From an uncultured Porphyromonas sp. (GTDB lineage Bacteria; Bacteroidota; Bacteroidia; Bacteroidales; Porphyromonadaceae): a DNA stretch of 11,586 bases. The notes beneath the pieces are model-generated. The model worked only from the letters and a program-made list of their open reading frames with translations. It had not been told where the DNA came from and searched no databases. Positions 1 through 6,700 of the stretch are shown one piece after another (the first letter of the stretch is position 1; every line of letters starts with the position of its first letter). The position numbers and the translations under genes were made by a program. Where the stretch lies: assembly GCF_947254915.1 (NCBI RefSeq), contig NZ_CAMYEZ010000067.1, positions 1 to 11,586 of the forward strand. The letters run 5' to 3'.

Positions 1-21
1 CGCTGTAACCTTTGATACAAC

Positions 22-46
22 GGACGCACAGATCGTGCGTCCCTAC
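22..46 (-). repeat. REP-like hairpin with GTAG foot, left end
   Basis: Read on the minus strand, GTAG (46-43) is followed at once by a perfect 8-bp stem, GGACGCAC and GTGCGTCC, around a 5-base loop (stem halves 35-42 and 22-29, loop 30-34). A GTAG-type tetranucleotide at the 5' foot of a hairpin is the hallmark of REP elements moved by Y1 REP-associated transposases (RAYT/TnpA-REP). No transposase is encoded in the window, so mobilisation would be in trans. The REP assignment is by structure only. Confidence 0.6.
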
Positions 47-142
47 AAAGGGCTACTCGTCCGAAGCCTCCGACACCACACCCTCGAGGAAATCAAAAAT
101 CTCCAGCGAGCAAACAAAAATCCTCCACGGAGCAATAAAAAA

Positions 143-205
143 ATTCTTCCGAACTTTCATTTCATTCTTCCGAAGTTTGATTTCATTCTTCCGAACTTTT
201 ATTTC
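143..205 (+). repeat. Three tandem 21-bp units with phased TTCCGAA boxes
   Basis: Units lie at 143-163, 164-184 and 185-205 and differ at only a few positions. Each begins ATTCTTCCGAA and ends ATTTC. The TTCCGAA core recurs at 147, 168 and 189, exactly 21 bases apart, about two turns of B-DNA, so the boxes would lie on one face of the helix. The array sits in the loop between the arms of a long imperfect hairpin. It may be an iteron-like protein-binding array or a by-product of replication slippage. Confidence 0.85.
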
Positions 206-340
206 CCGGCTCGGTGGAGAATTTTCGTTTGCTCCCTGGAGATTCCCGATTTCCTCGGGAGAAATAGATGTCAACGGAAATGTAGGAGTCTAATGCAACA
301 GTCTCTGATTGCAAATAGCTCGGGGACAGGTGGACTGTCG

Positions 341-374
341 GCTAGAGACACTAAAAAAGGCTACAGCGTCTAGC
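341..374 (-). terminator. Possible terminator of the long minus-strand operon
   Basis: Directly after the MBOAT stop codon, the minus strand has GCTAGA (374-369) complementary to TCTAGC (346-341), with a partly pairing interior and a run of six T (358-353) between the arms. A shorter GCTA/TAGC hairpin just before the T run is an alternative fold. Neither is a strong canonical terminator. It is called because it lies at the end of ten co-directional genes. The remaining bases between the left repeat (ending near 282) and this site show nothing else. Confidence 0.35.
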
Positions 375-1900
375 TAAAACTGGAAGTAGATGAAGGGCTG
401 CACGCCACTGCTCTGGAACTGGATGACGAGCAGCACGACGAGGGCGAAGAGGAGCGCCTGACCGATGAGTGGCATGCGACTGATGCTACGCTCGAGAGGT
501 CGGAAGGTGCGCTGCGGGATGAAGTGCGCTACGAAGCCTAGCACGATGAGCGTCACGACGAGCCAGTAGCCCTCGATGAATTGCGGGATGATCTCAGGGT
601 GAAACTCATACCGTATCATCTCAAACATTTGCCCGATGCCCTCCATCGTCGGCATACGGAAGAAGATCCAGGCGAAGCAGACGAAGTGGAAGGTGAGGAT
701 CATCCCGAGGTAGCGTCTGAAGCGTCCCATGGAGGCTCCGTCAAGGCGTGCCCACGGGCAGATCTGCATATAGAGCTTGTGCAGGGCGAGCGCGACACCG
801 TGCATACCGCCCCAGAGGATGAAGCGCAGGCTAGCTCCGTGCCACAGCCCACCGAGGAGCATCGTGACGAGGAGGTTGAGATAGGTGCGCAGGCGACCAC
901 GACGACTGCCCCCGAGCGGTATGTAGAGGTAGTCCCGCAGCCAGGAGGAGAGGGAGATGTGCCAGCGTCGCCAGAACTCGGTGATGGTGGCGGAGCGATA
1001 GGGCGAGTCGAAGTTGATATTGAAGCGGAATCCGAGCCAGAGGGCTATGCCGATAGCCATATCGGAGTAGCCGGAGAAGTCGCAGTAGATCTGCAGGGCG
1101 TAGCCGTAGATGGCCATGAGGTTTTCGAAGCCACTGTAGAGAGTGGGGGCGTCGAAGACACGGTCCACGAAGTTGAGCGAGATATAGTCGGAGATGATCG
1201 CCTTCTTGATGAGCCCCGAGAGGATCAGGAAGAGCCCCTCGCCAAACTCTTGCTGGGTGACTCGTATCGGTCTATAGATCTGCGGGATAAAGTCTTTGGC
1301 ACGTACAATAGGTCCCGCCACGAGCTGGGGAAAGAAGGAGACGTAAAAGAGGTAATCCACCCAGCGTCTCAGCGGGCGTATCTCGCCGCGGTAGATATCG
1401 ATGACGTAGCTAAGCGACTGGAAGGTGAAGAAGGAGATGCCGACGGGGAGGAAGATGTCTAGCGGGCCTAGCTGTGTGGCGGTCATTTCGCTGACTCCTA
1501 CCAATCCCCCGATCCACTGTACGAGCGGAGTGAATAGCTCCAGGAGGAAGTTGGTATACTTAAAGTATCCAAGCATTCCGAGGTTGAAGCAGAGGGAGAG
1601 GATGAGCCAGCGTCGCTTGACTTTGCGCTCAGGAGTGCCCGCTATGAGGTGGCCGATGATGAAGTCGACCGTGGCGGTCATGATGAGGATGAGGGCGTAG
1701 TAGCCACTGCTCTTGTAGTAGAAGAAGAGCGAGAAGCAGACTACATAGATGATCCGTGCCAAGGTAAGCCTACGCAATAGGTAGTAGAGTGGTAGGAAGA
1801 GCAGGAAGAGGACTAGAAAGAGTCCACTATTGAAGAGCATCGGAGCTGCGCTGTCGTAGGTGAGTAGCTCGGCAGCTCGTGAGAGATAGGGGGTGAGCAT
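374..1900 (-). CDS. MBOAT-family membrane O-acyltransferase (AlgI/PatA/DltB type)
   Basis: This 508-residue multi-pass membrane protein probably passes an acyl (commonly acetyl) group across the inner membrane for transfer onto a surface polymer by its SGNH partners. MBOAT signatures are clear: SFFTFQSLSYVIDIYRG at 156-172, CDFSGYSD at 273-280, RRWHISLSSW at 311-320 with invariant His314, and GLWHG at 351-355 with His354, the expected catalytic histidine. Hydrophobic segments occur from about residue 21 to the C terminus. I start it at the ATG 1900-1898, four bases after the stop of the upstream SGNH gene. An in-frame ATG at 1960 would add 20 polar residues and overlap that gene by over 50 bases, which is less likely. 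It is the last gene of the run. The family is secure; the acceptor polymer is unknown. Confidence 0.93.
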   Translation of the reverse strand: MLTPYLSRAAELLTYDSAAPMLFNSGLFLVLFLLFLPLYYLLRRLTLARIIYVVCFSLFFYYKSSGYYALILIMTATVDFIIGHLIAGTPERKVKRRWLILSLCFNLGMLGYFKYTNFLLELFTPLVQWIGGLVGVSEMTATQLGPLDIFLPVGISFFTFQSLSYVIDIYRGEIRPLRRWVDYLFYVSFFPQLVAGPIVRAKDFIPQIYRPIRVTQQEFGEGLFLILSGLIKKAIISDYISLNFVDRVFDAPTLYSGFENLMAIYGYALQIYCDFSGYSDMAIGIALWLGFRFNINFDSPYRSATITEFWRRWHISLSSWLRDYLYIPLGGSRRGRLRTYLNLLVTMLLGGLWHGASLRFILWGGMHGVALALHKLYMQICPWARLDGASMGRFRRYLGMILTFHFVCFAWIFFRMPTMEGIGQMFEMIRYEFHPEIIPQFIEGYWLVVTLIVLGFVAHFIPQRTFRPLERSISRMPLIGQALLFALVVLLVIQFQSSGVQPFIYFQF

Positions 1901-1904
1901 ACGA

Positions 1905-3164
1905 TTAGTCTTCGGAGGCTTGAGAGGTAACGTGTGTGTCGCACTGGCGCCACTGCTCATAGTTGGCTTGGAGGGCAGTTGCGATGGTCTCTCCTACCTT
2001 ATTATAGCCAGCAGCGGTCAGGTGGACGCGGTCTCCTGAGAGGATGCCATCGGAGAGCAACTGTCCGGCTCCCGCAGCTCCGCCGAAGTGGGCGAAGAGA
2101 TCGATATAGCCACAACCGAGTTCGCGAGCTTGCTGCTGCAACTCGTCAGCAACGAGCTGACAATTGGTATTAGCACGGTAAGTAGTGCGGTAGACGGTGC
2201 GACGACGTCTACGCTTGCCACGACGCCTTTTGTGGGCTGTGCGGATCTTCTGATAGTTGGCCAGAGGCGAGGTGAGGACGATGGCGCAGTCGGGATTGCT
2301 CGCTCGGAGGCTTTGGACCATTCGTGCGACCTCTGCACCAAAGCCGTTACGACTGAAGCTTCTCGAGACCGATTCATTGGTTCCCAGCGAGAGGATGATC
2401 AGCCGAGGGCGCAGGATGGCGACGGAACTGGCGAAGGAGCCCTTGCCATAAGTGTAGTAGGTGGCTCCATTGTAGCCGATGGTATGGACGAGCACGCCAC
2501 CACTACTGCGTTCTAGGCTGGCGCCATACCAGACTGCCGAGGCGGGCGCAATCACCTCTGCCGAGCTAACGTAGCGACCCACGAGGAGCGTGTCGGTGAC
2601 GATAGGCTCTCTAGTCAAGGTGTCCTGAGCAAGCGTGCGGAGGCTATCGCCAGACAAGGTGAAGGGTCCCGTCTCCCGCTGGCGATAGATGACGATGCGG
2701 TCGAAGGTTTGACCGCCACCACACTGGAAGGTGTAGGTGATGTCTCCGCTTTCCTTAGTCTGCAGTACCATCCCCGTGGGGCTCTCACGATTGTAGTCTC
2801 TTTCGGTGATCTTAATGCCCGAGGTACCAGCAGAGGAGGCGCGTACATTGGTATGGATAGGCGGATTGGTACCCAGCAGACGAAAGGGTGCGACCCAGCC
2901 GATCCCGCCATCGCCCCAGCGCTGCGCAAAGCTCTTGCGAATCGGTTTTGTGAAGTGTCCCGCCTGTACGTGCGAATCTCCAAGGTGGATGACTGAGACG
3001 GTCTGTGCGGTAGCCTTCGCCTGGTCACAAGCGGACCAAAGCTGATCGAGGTACCCATCGGGGGCTACGAGTTGTGGCTCCCTTTGAGCCAAGAGCGTCT
3101 GCGCCAAGAGGAGCAGGCTCCCGACGAGGGTACAGATGATACGTATCACTCTATTTGCTATCAT
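1905..3164 (-). CDS. Exported SGNH/GDSL hydrolase-fold protein, putative O-acyltransferase partner 1
   Basis: This 419-residue protein has an N-terminal signal sequence (hydrophobic core about 8-22, probable cleavage near residue 26), so it should act in the periplasm or at the surface. SGNH blocks are visible: HLGDSHVQAG with nucleophile Ser64, the third-block motif GTNE at 261-264, and DRVH at 378-381 supplying catalytic Asp378 and His381. Next to an MBOAT gene it is best read as the esterase/transferase that moves acyl groups onto a glycan, as AlgJ/AlgX or PatB do. A simple lipase or deacetylase is possible. Residues 306-330 form a remarkably basic loop with many Arg and Lys just after the third-block region. 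The ATG overlaps the end of the preceding gene by 14 bases, which suggests coupled translation. Specificity is not deducible. Confidence 0.88.
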   Translation of the reverse strand: MIANRVIRIICTLVGSLLLLAQTLLAQREPQLVAPDGYLDQLWSACDQAKATAQTVSVIHLGDSHVQAGHFTKPIRKSFAQRWGDGGIGWVAPFRLLGTNPPIHTNVRASSAGTSGIKITERDYNRESPTGMVLQTKESGDITYTFQCGGGQTFDRIVIYRQRETGPFTLSGDSLRTLAQDTLTREPIVTDTLLVGRYVSSAEVIAPASAVWYGASLERSSGGVLVHTIGYNGATYYTYGKGSFASSVAILRPRLIILSLGTNESVSRSFSRNGFGAEVARMVQSLRASNPDCAIVLTSPLANYQKIRTAHKRRRGKRRRRRTVYRTTYRANTNCQLVADELQQQARELGCGYIDLFAHFGGAAGAGQLLSDGILSGDRVHLTAAGYNKVGETIATALQANYEQWRQCDTHVTSQASED

Positions 3165-4524
3165 CGCCTATCAAGTCTGCAGTGAGTAGTTTAGCGAGCT
3201 GCGTACCGCCCGCCATGGAGATGTGGGTGTAGTCTTTTGCGGCCCAGCCTTTGTCTACAAAGCCTTTGATGCCACCGAGCGAAGCCATCGCCTCATGCGT
3301 ATTCCAAAAGAGGAGACCGTAGCGCTGCGCTAGACGGTGCTGTATGCGGAGCACCCGAGTCACCCCATTGAGCGGATGGATCTCGCCCTCGTGGAGCGTG
3401 GCTCGGTCAGAGAGCGACATGAGGAGGATGGTGGCGTGTGGGTAGAGCTGCTGGATATGCTCGATGCTCTTAGCCATGGCATCGTAGTACCACTCGTAGC
3501 TGTCGTTATTGTCCTTAGGGCTTAGCACGTTGAGCCCATAGGAGAGGATGATCAGGTCGTAGGGTCGGAAGCGTGAGAGCTGTGCCGTCAGGGCTGAGGA
3601 GACGGCTGTGAGCTTCGTACCTGAGGAGCCACGGAGGCTGTAGTTGTCCACAGAGATACCTGTCATACTGTCGAAGCAGACGCCATAGAAGCGTGTGCCA
3701 TCGCCACCCCCAGTAGCTAGCTCAAACTGCTTGACCGCACTGTGCGGGAAGGTGTACTCGGCCAGGGCTCCGTGACTGGCGGGCAACTCGACGTGCTGAC
3801 GCTCGCCTCCGTTGATGCCGTAGGTGATGGCGACGGGGATCGTGTCGCTGACGTAGTGGAGCGTGACACGATCGGCATTGGTTAGCTTGTAGCTTGTGGA
3901 GGCGCTGGCGGTAGCTGTGGCAAAGGTTTCGGAGAGTGTGAAGAGCGTTCGGGAGTCGCTTTTACTAGCAAATGTTTGTCGCCAAGCCCCCTCGAAGCGT
4001 TGCTGGATGCTTTGCCTAAAGCGCGACACGGGCGAGGTGAGCGGGACGTAGCCGACACCTTTGCCACCATACCTCTGCTGGAGCGCCTGACGAAAGGGCG
4101 CCACCAAGATGTCGCCCTCGATAAAGGAGTCGCCGACGAAAGCGATCCGTACGCTCCTAGATCGTCCCTCCCGCAGGGCCGCCCGGAGACGACGCAACGC
4201 ACTCTGCCCCTCGGAGTAATCCATCAGACGACTGGAGAGCTCTAGCGGTGTAAGGGTGTCGGTTGTCACGCCTTTGCTATTCGTAGAGTCGATGGCGTGG
4301 AGCTCCGTAGCGGTCGTATCGTTTGCCGTCTGCAATGGTATGGAGAGCGTCTCGTACGACTGGTTTGTCGTCGTGTTGAGGAGGTCGCTCAGCGGGTTGA
4401 ACTCCTTGAACTGATAGCCAGCAATTGGCCCGAGAGCGACGAGTAGCTCCGATAGTCCGTACGCTAGTAGCCCGCCAATGAGTAGTAGCCCGAAGCTACG
4501 ATAGAGATGATTCCTTCTTTTCAT
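3151..4524 (-). CDS. Membrane-anchored SGNH hydrolase-fold protein, putative O-acyltransferase partner 2
   Basis: This 457-residue protein has one N-terminal transmembrane anchor (about 9-31), then a low-complexity Thr/Ser-rich linker to about residue 95, then an SGNH domain facing the periplasm. The nucleophile motif is AFVGDSFIEGD with Ser133. The third block reads LSYGLN (327-332), keeping the Asn expected there, and the last block is DYTH (431-434) giving Asp431 and His434. A beta-rich insert lies between the first and third blocks (about 190-300), as in the neighbouring SGNH protein, suggesting an old duplication. It is 17 bases downstream of the DUF3109 gene and overlaps the next SGNH gene by 14 bases. 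Its likely role is to accept or transfer acyl groups with the MBOAT protein. It could instead be a non-transferring structural partner. Confidence 0.87.
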   Translation of the reverse strand: MKRRNHLYRSFGLLLIGGLLAYGLSELLVALGPIAGYQFKEFNPLSDLLNTTTNQSYETLSIPLQTANDTTATELHAIDSTNSKGVTTDTLTPLELSSRLMDYSEGQSALRRLRAALREGRSRSVRIAFVGDSFIEGDILVAPFRQALQQRYGGKGVGYVPLTSPVSRFRQSIQQRFEGAWRQTFASKSDSRTLFTLSETFATATASASTSYKLTNADRVTLHYVSDTIPVAITYGINGGERQHVELPASHGALAEYTFPHSAVKQFELATGGGDGTRFYGVCFDSMTGISVDNYSLRGSSGTKLTAVSSALTAQLSRFRPYDLIILSYGLNVLSPKDNNDSYEWYYDAMAKSIEHIQQLYPHATILLMSLSDRATLHEGEIHPLNGVTRVLRIQHRLAQRYGLLFWNTHEAMASLGGIKGFVDKGWAAKDYTHISMAGGTQLAKLLTADLIGDDSK

Positions 4525-4541
4525 GAACTATAGAAAGCCTA

Positions 4542-5153
4542 TCAACGCTTGGCTTGGCTCTCAGCCTCTTTGCGTCGTGCCTCTTGAAGCAACTTGTCCG
4601 CCTCAACGAGCTGATCGTAAAAGGGAGCTCCGAAGGCTGCGATCAGAGGCTCACGAACGAACTGGTAGACCTTGATGCCGAGCTTGCGCCCTCGCTCTAC
4701 GGCTGCCTGACAGATGTCCCAGCGGTCGTAATGGAGGGAGGAGAAGTACTTGAACTGACGCACACGGATTGGGTAAAGGCGACAACTGATCGGCTTCTCT
4801 AGATGAATCTCGGGATGGGTCGAGGTGTACCACTCGATGGCACAGCGCACCCCTTCGGGAGGCGTGGGGTGGAGCGTGAAGGCGCAGTTCTCATCGTTGA
4901 CTATGGAGAGAACCTGTTCACCAGTAATATCAATGTAGCTGACTCCTTGATGATGAAGTATCTCACGCGCTTCGGGGGCTAGGTGCGGCTCAAGGAGCGA
5001 GAGGTGGCGTCGGTAGCTTTGGCACTCACGCGCTGTGGCTGGAGGCCCCGCATCGCCATGCACACAACAAGCGCCACGGCATACAGCGTAATCGCAGGCG
5101 AAGTACTCCTCGAGGATCTCGAAGCTCACCACCTTGTCGTCAATCTGTATCAC
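4542..5153 (-). CDS. DUF3109 family cysteine-rich protein, GTG start
   Basis: The product is 204 residues long and of unknown function. It belongs to the Bacteroidetes DUF3109 family by its opening IQIDDKVVSFEILEEYF followed by CDYAVCRGACC. Nine cysteines (20, 25, 29, 30, 44, 90, 104, 124, 148) suggest bound metal, zinc or an Fe-S cluster; the C-x4-C-x3-CC cluster resembles that of the YkgJ/UPF0153 group. The start is decided by sequence: the conserved region begins at a GTG codon (5153-5151) that overlaps the manA TGA in a GTGA, a classic coupled junction. A longer in-frame start at 5264 would add 37 unconserved residues inside manA and is rejected. The C terminus is charged and helical. Family call is good, metal binding is inference. 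Confidence 0.85.
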   Translation of the reverse strand: MIQIDDKVVSFEILEEYFACDYAVCRGACCVHGDAGPPATARECQSYRRHLSLLEPHLAPEAREILHHQGVSYIDITGEQVLSIVNDENCAFTLHPTPPEGVRCAIEWYTSTHPEIHLEKPISCRLYPIRVRQFKYFSSLHYDRWDICQAAVERGRKLGIKVYQFVREPLIAAFGAPFYDQLVEADKLLQEARRKEAESQAKR

Positions 5154-6085
5154 AGCTCTGCTGGCGTTAAGGTTATCATCAGTGCTTTGCCATCGCCTGG
5201 AGCCACGCTCAGCGGGAGCGTCTCGGCAGGGATTAGTAAAGCTTCGTGGGGAGCGAGTCGCCACGTCTCACTTTCGTCACCGCATAACGCAAGAGTTCCT
5301 GAGATGCCCACGAGGATTGCACAGCTCGCCCCGTCTGTCGTGATGGTTTGAGAGAGATCTGGCTTAGCCGTCACCTCGTGACAGACGAAGTGTGGCGTGC
5401 CGAGAGGCAAGTGGCGAGCGTCCAGCCGATGTGGCTCTAGCGTGGCACTGCGAAGCGCCTCGTCAATGTGTAGCGTTCTCTTGGCGCCCTCGTCGTCTAC
5501 TCGGTCGTAGTCGTAGAGGCGGTAGGTAATGTCGCTCGTGTCCTGCACCTCAATGAGCATCGTCCCCGCACCGAGTGCGTGGATCGTGCCAGCGGGTAGA
5601 GCGATCGCTTCGCCAGTCCTCACTGGCTCCCAGTGCAGGTAGTCCATCAGCGTAGCGCGCTTGGTGATGTCTCGCAGGGCATCGGCGCTCATCGGTTCGG
5701 TCAGTCCGAGGCATATACGGCTCGTCGGCTCCGTCTCTAGGAAGTACCAGATCTCATCTTTGCCACCCTCCTGTGGCGATGGGTGCACCTGCACCGAGAG
5801 GTCGGTCGCAGCGTCCAGTAGTTTGATCAATAAGGGGAAAGCGCCTCCGCAACGTGCCGTCTGTCCTTGTCCTAGTAAGCGATCTCCATAGCGTGCGACC
5901 AAAGCATCTAGCGAAGCTCCCTCGTAGTCGTCCCCCTCAGTGGGTGTCTCCTGCCCTGCGAGTGCCGAGAGTAGCCACACCTCACCGACCTGCTGGTCCC
6001 CTCCTGTAGGGGCCAGGCGACCGCCACCCCATATCTTGTGATAGTATTGGGGTGTACAGCGAATGGGTGTGAGCTTACGAGACAT
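5150..6085 (-). CDS. manA: Mannose-6-phosphate isomerase, short type I-like
   Basis: This 311-residue cytosolic enzyme should interconvert fructose 6-phosphate and mannose 6-phosphate, feeding GDP-mannose and sugar-nucleotide synthesis. It shows KIWGGGRL near the N terminus, LSVQVHPS (96-103) with metal ligands Gln99 and His101, KDEIWYFLE (109-117) with Glu111, and LPAGTIHALGAGT with His169, followed by EVQDTSDITYRLYDYDR (179-195), the family's active-site strand. Length matches the short bacterial group (about 310-320 residues). The ATG is 21 bases after the stop of the small membrane protein, and the TGA overlaps the GTG start of the DUF3109 gene. Being upstream of envelope genes fits a role in supplying surface glycans, but co-transcription alone does not prove a link. 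Confidence 0.92.
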   Translation of the reverse strand: MSRKLTPIRCTPQYYHKIWGGGRLAPTGGDQQVGEVWLLSALAGQETPTEGDDYEGASLDALVARYGDRLLGQGQTARCGGAFPLLIKLLDAATDLSVQVHPSPQEGGKDEIWYFLETEPTSRICLGLTEPMSADALRDITKRATLMDYLHWEPVRTGEAIALPAGTIHALGAGTMLIEVQDTSDITYRLYDYDRVDDEGAKRTLHIDEALRSATLEPHRLDARHLPLGTPHFVCHEVTAKPDLSQTITTDGASCAILVGISGTLALCGDESETWRLAPHEALLIPAETLPLSVAPGDGKALMITLTPAEL

Positions 6086-6106
6086 ATTATTAACGAGCCG
6101 ACGGCA

Positions 6107-6331
6107 CTACTCCACTTCGTCTTTTGGTTGCTCCTCCGCACGGCGCTTCTGCTCGGTGCGGTAGCGCCGATGCCATATCCAGGCGAGGAGAGCGATCACC
6201 ACGAGCGTACCTATACTGGAGCCGACACGAATCCAGTCAAAGGGGGTGCGCTGTAGGATCCATACCCACACGTTGAGGGCGATCCACCAGATGAGGAGGA
6301 AGTAAAGCTTGATGCGGTCTCTGCGAAACAT
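6107..6331 (-). CDS. Small two-helix membrane protein, unknown function
   Basis: The product is 74 residues with two hydrophobic helices (about 9-27, rich in Trp, and 36-53) joined by a short loop, then a charged cytoplasmic-looking tail full of Arg, Lys and Glu. I do not recognise the family. It starts two bases after the stop of the PAS-domain gene and ends 21 bases before manA, so it is almost certainly translated from the same message. Such tight spacing raises the possibility that it partners the PAS protein, giving a soluble sensor a membrane anchor. That is speculation. Confidence 0.75.
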   Translation of the reverse strand: MFRRDRIKLYFLLIWWIALNVWVWILQRTPFDWIRVGSSIGTLVVIALLAWIWHRRYRTEQKRRAEEQPKDEVE

Positions 6332-6333
6332 AG

Positions 6334-6687
6334 CTAAGCTTTCTTCTCGGGTGGTACCTGACGTACGTAGTGTGCCATCTCGTGGGGGATGATCATCGAG
6401 AGCTCCATAAAGCCGGCGTACTCTCCATTTTCGTACCAGGGGATCTGGTAGATGAGCTTCTTCTTATCTCCCTTTTCGATGGTGTAGACATGCTTCGTCT
6501 GGTGCGCCATCATGTTGGCCAGCATCGAGCGTGCAGGCTCGGGGTGGCAGTCGAGGACATTCTTGCCGATCAAGCTTTGACCAGGCTTGAGATTGACCTG
6601 ACGAGACTGTTCGTTCATCTCTATAATGCGTCCCTCACGGTCACAGATTGTGACCGCTACGTCTGCCTCTTCAAAGAATGGTATCAT
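6334..6687 (-). CDS. Stand-alone PAS-domain protein
   Basis: This 117-residue protein is essentially one PAS sensor domain with no output domain. The early part (about 8-32, ADVAVTICDREGRIIEMNEQ) is the typical PAS opening, followed by LIGKNVLDCHPEPAR (39-53) and a beta-sheet region ending MELSMIIP. The DCHP at 46-49 resembles the NCHP motif of PAS domains in DUF438-type proteins, where cofactor binding has been proposed; here it is only a resemblance. It lies 13 bases after rlmH and 2 bases before the small membrane protein. It probably senses a small ligand or redox state and acts by protein contact. Ligand and target are unknown. Confidence 0.85.
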   Translation of the reverse strand: MIPFFEEADVAVTICDREGRIIEMNEQSRQVNLKPGQSLIGKNVLDCHPEPARSMLANMMAHQTKHVYTIEKGDKKKLIYQIPWYENGEYAGFMELSMIIPHEMAHYVRQVPPEKKA

Positions 6688-6700
6688 GCGATTGTATCAA

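Larger units (their letters stand above)
1..282. repeat. Left copy of a composite dispersed repeat (MITE-like, non-coding)
   Basis: This stretch is an inverted copy of 11307-11586. Aligned by hand without gaps, the two copies are about 84% identical over some 280 bases and perfectly identical for the outermost 55. Going inward it holds a REP-like hairpin (22-46), the left arm of a long imperfect hairpin (about 82-132), three tandem 21-bp units (143-205) and the right arm (about 210-260). Open frames cross it, but differences between the copies mostly change the encoded amino acid, so I do not call a gene. The layout recalls MITEs with embedded tandem repeats described in Porphyromonas gingivalis (the BrickBuilt type). 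That comparison is from memory of the architecture, not a sequence match. Confidence 0.85.

Noticed and set aside
1..282. CRISPR array from the regularly spaced 21-bp repeats
   Set aside because: The units abut without spacers and only three are present; no cas genes are found.
35..373. Open frame through the left repeat, with a matching frame through the right repeat (11286-11552, minus), both from the same GTG
   Set aside because: The copies align without gaps, which keeps both frames open, but most base differences change the amino acid, the start lies inside the REP hairpin, and the 21-bp unit is a multiple of three by chance or structure. This is not the pattern of a conserved protein.
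581..1462. Long plus-strand open frame of 293 codons opposite the MBOAT gene
   Set aside because: It is antisense to clear MBOAT motifs and its composition (strings of Glu, Val, Asp, Gly) is that of a GC-rich shadow frame, with no recognisable domain or promoter.
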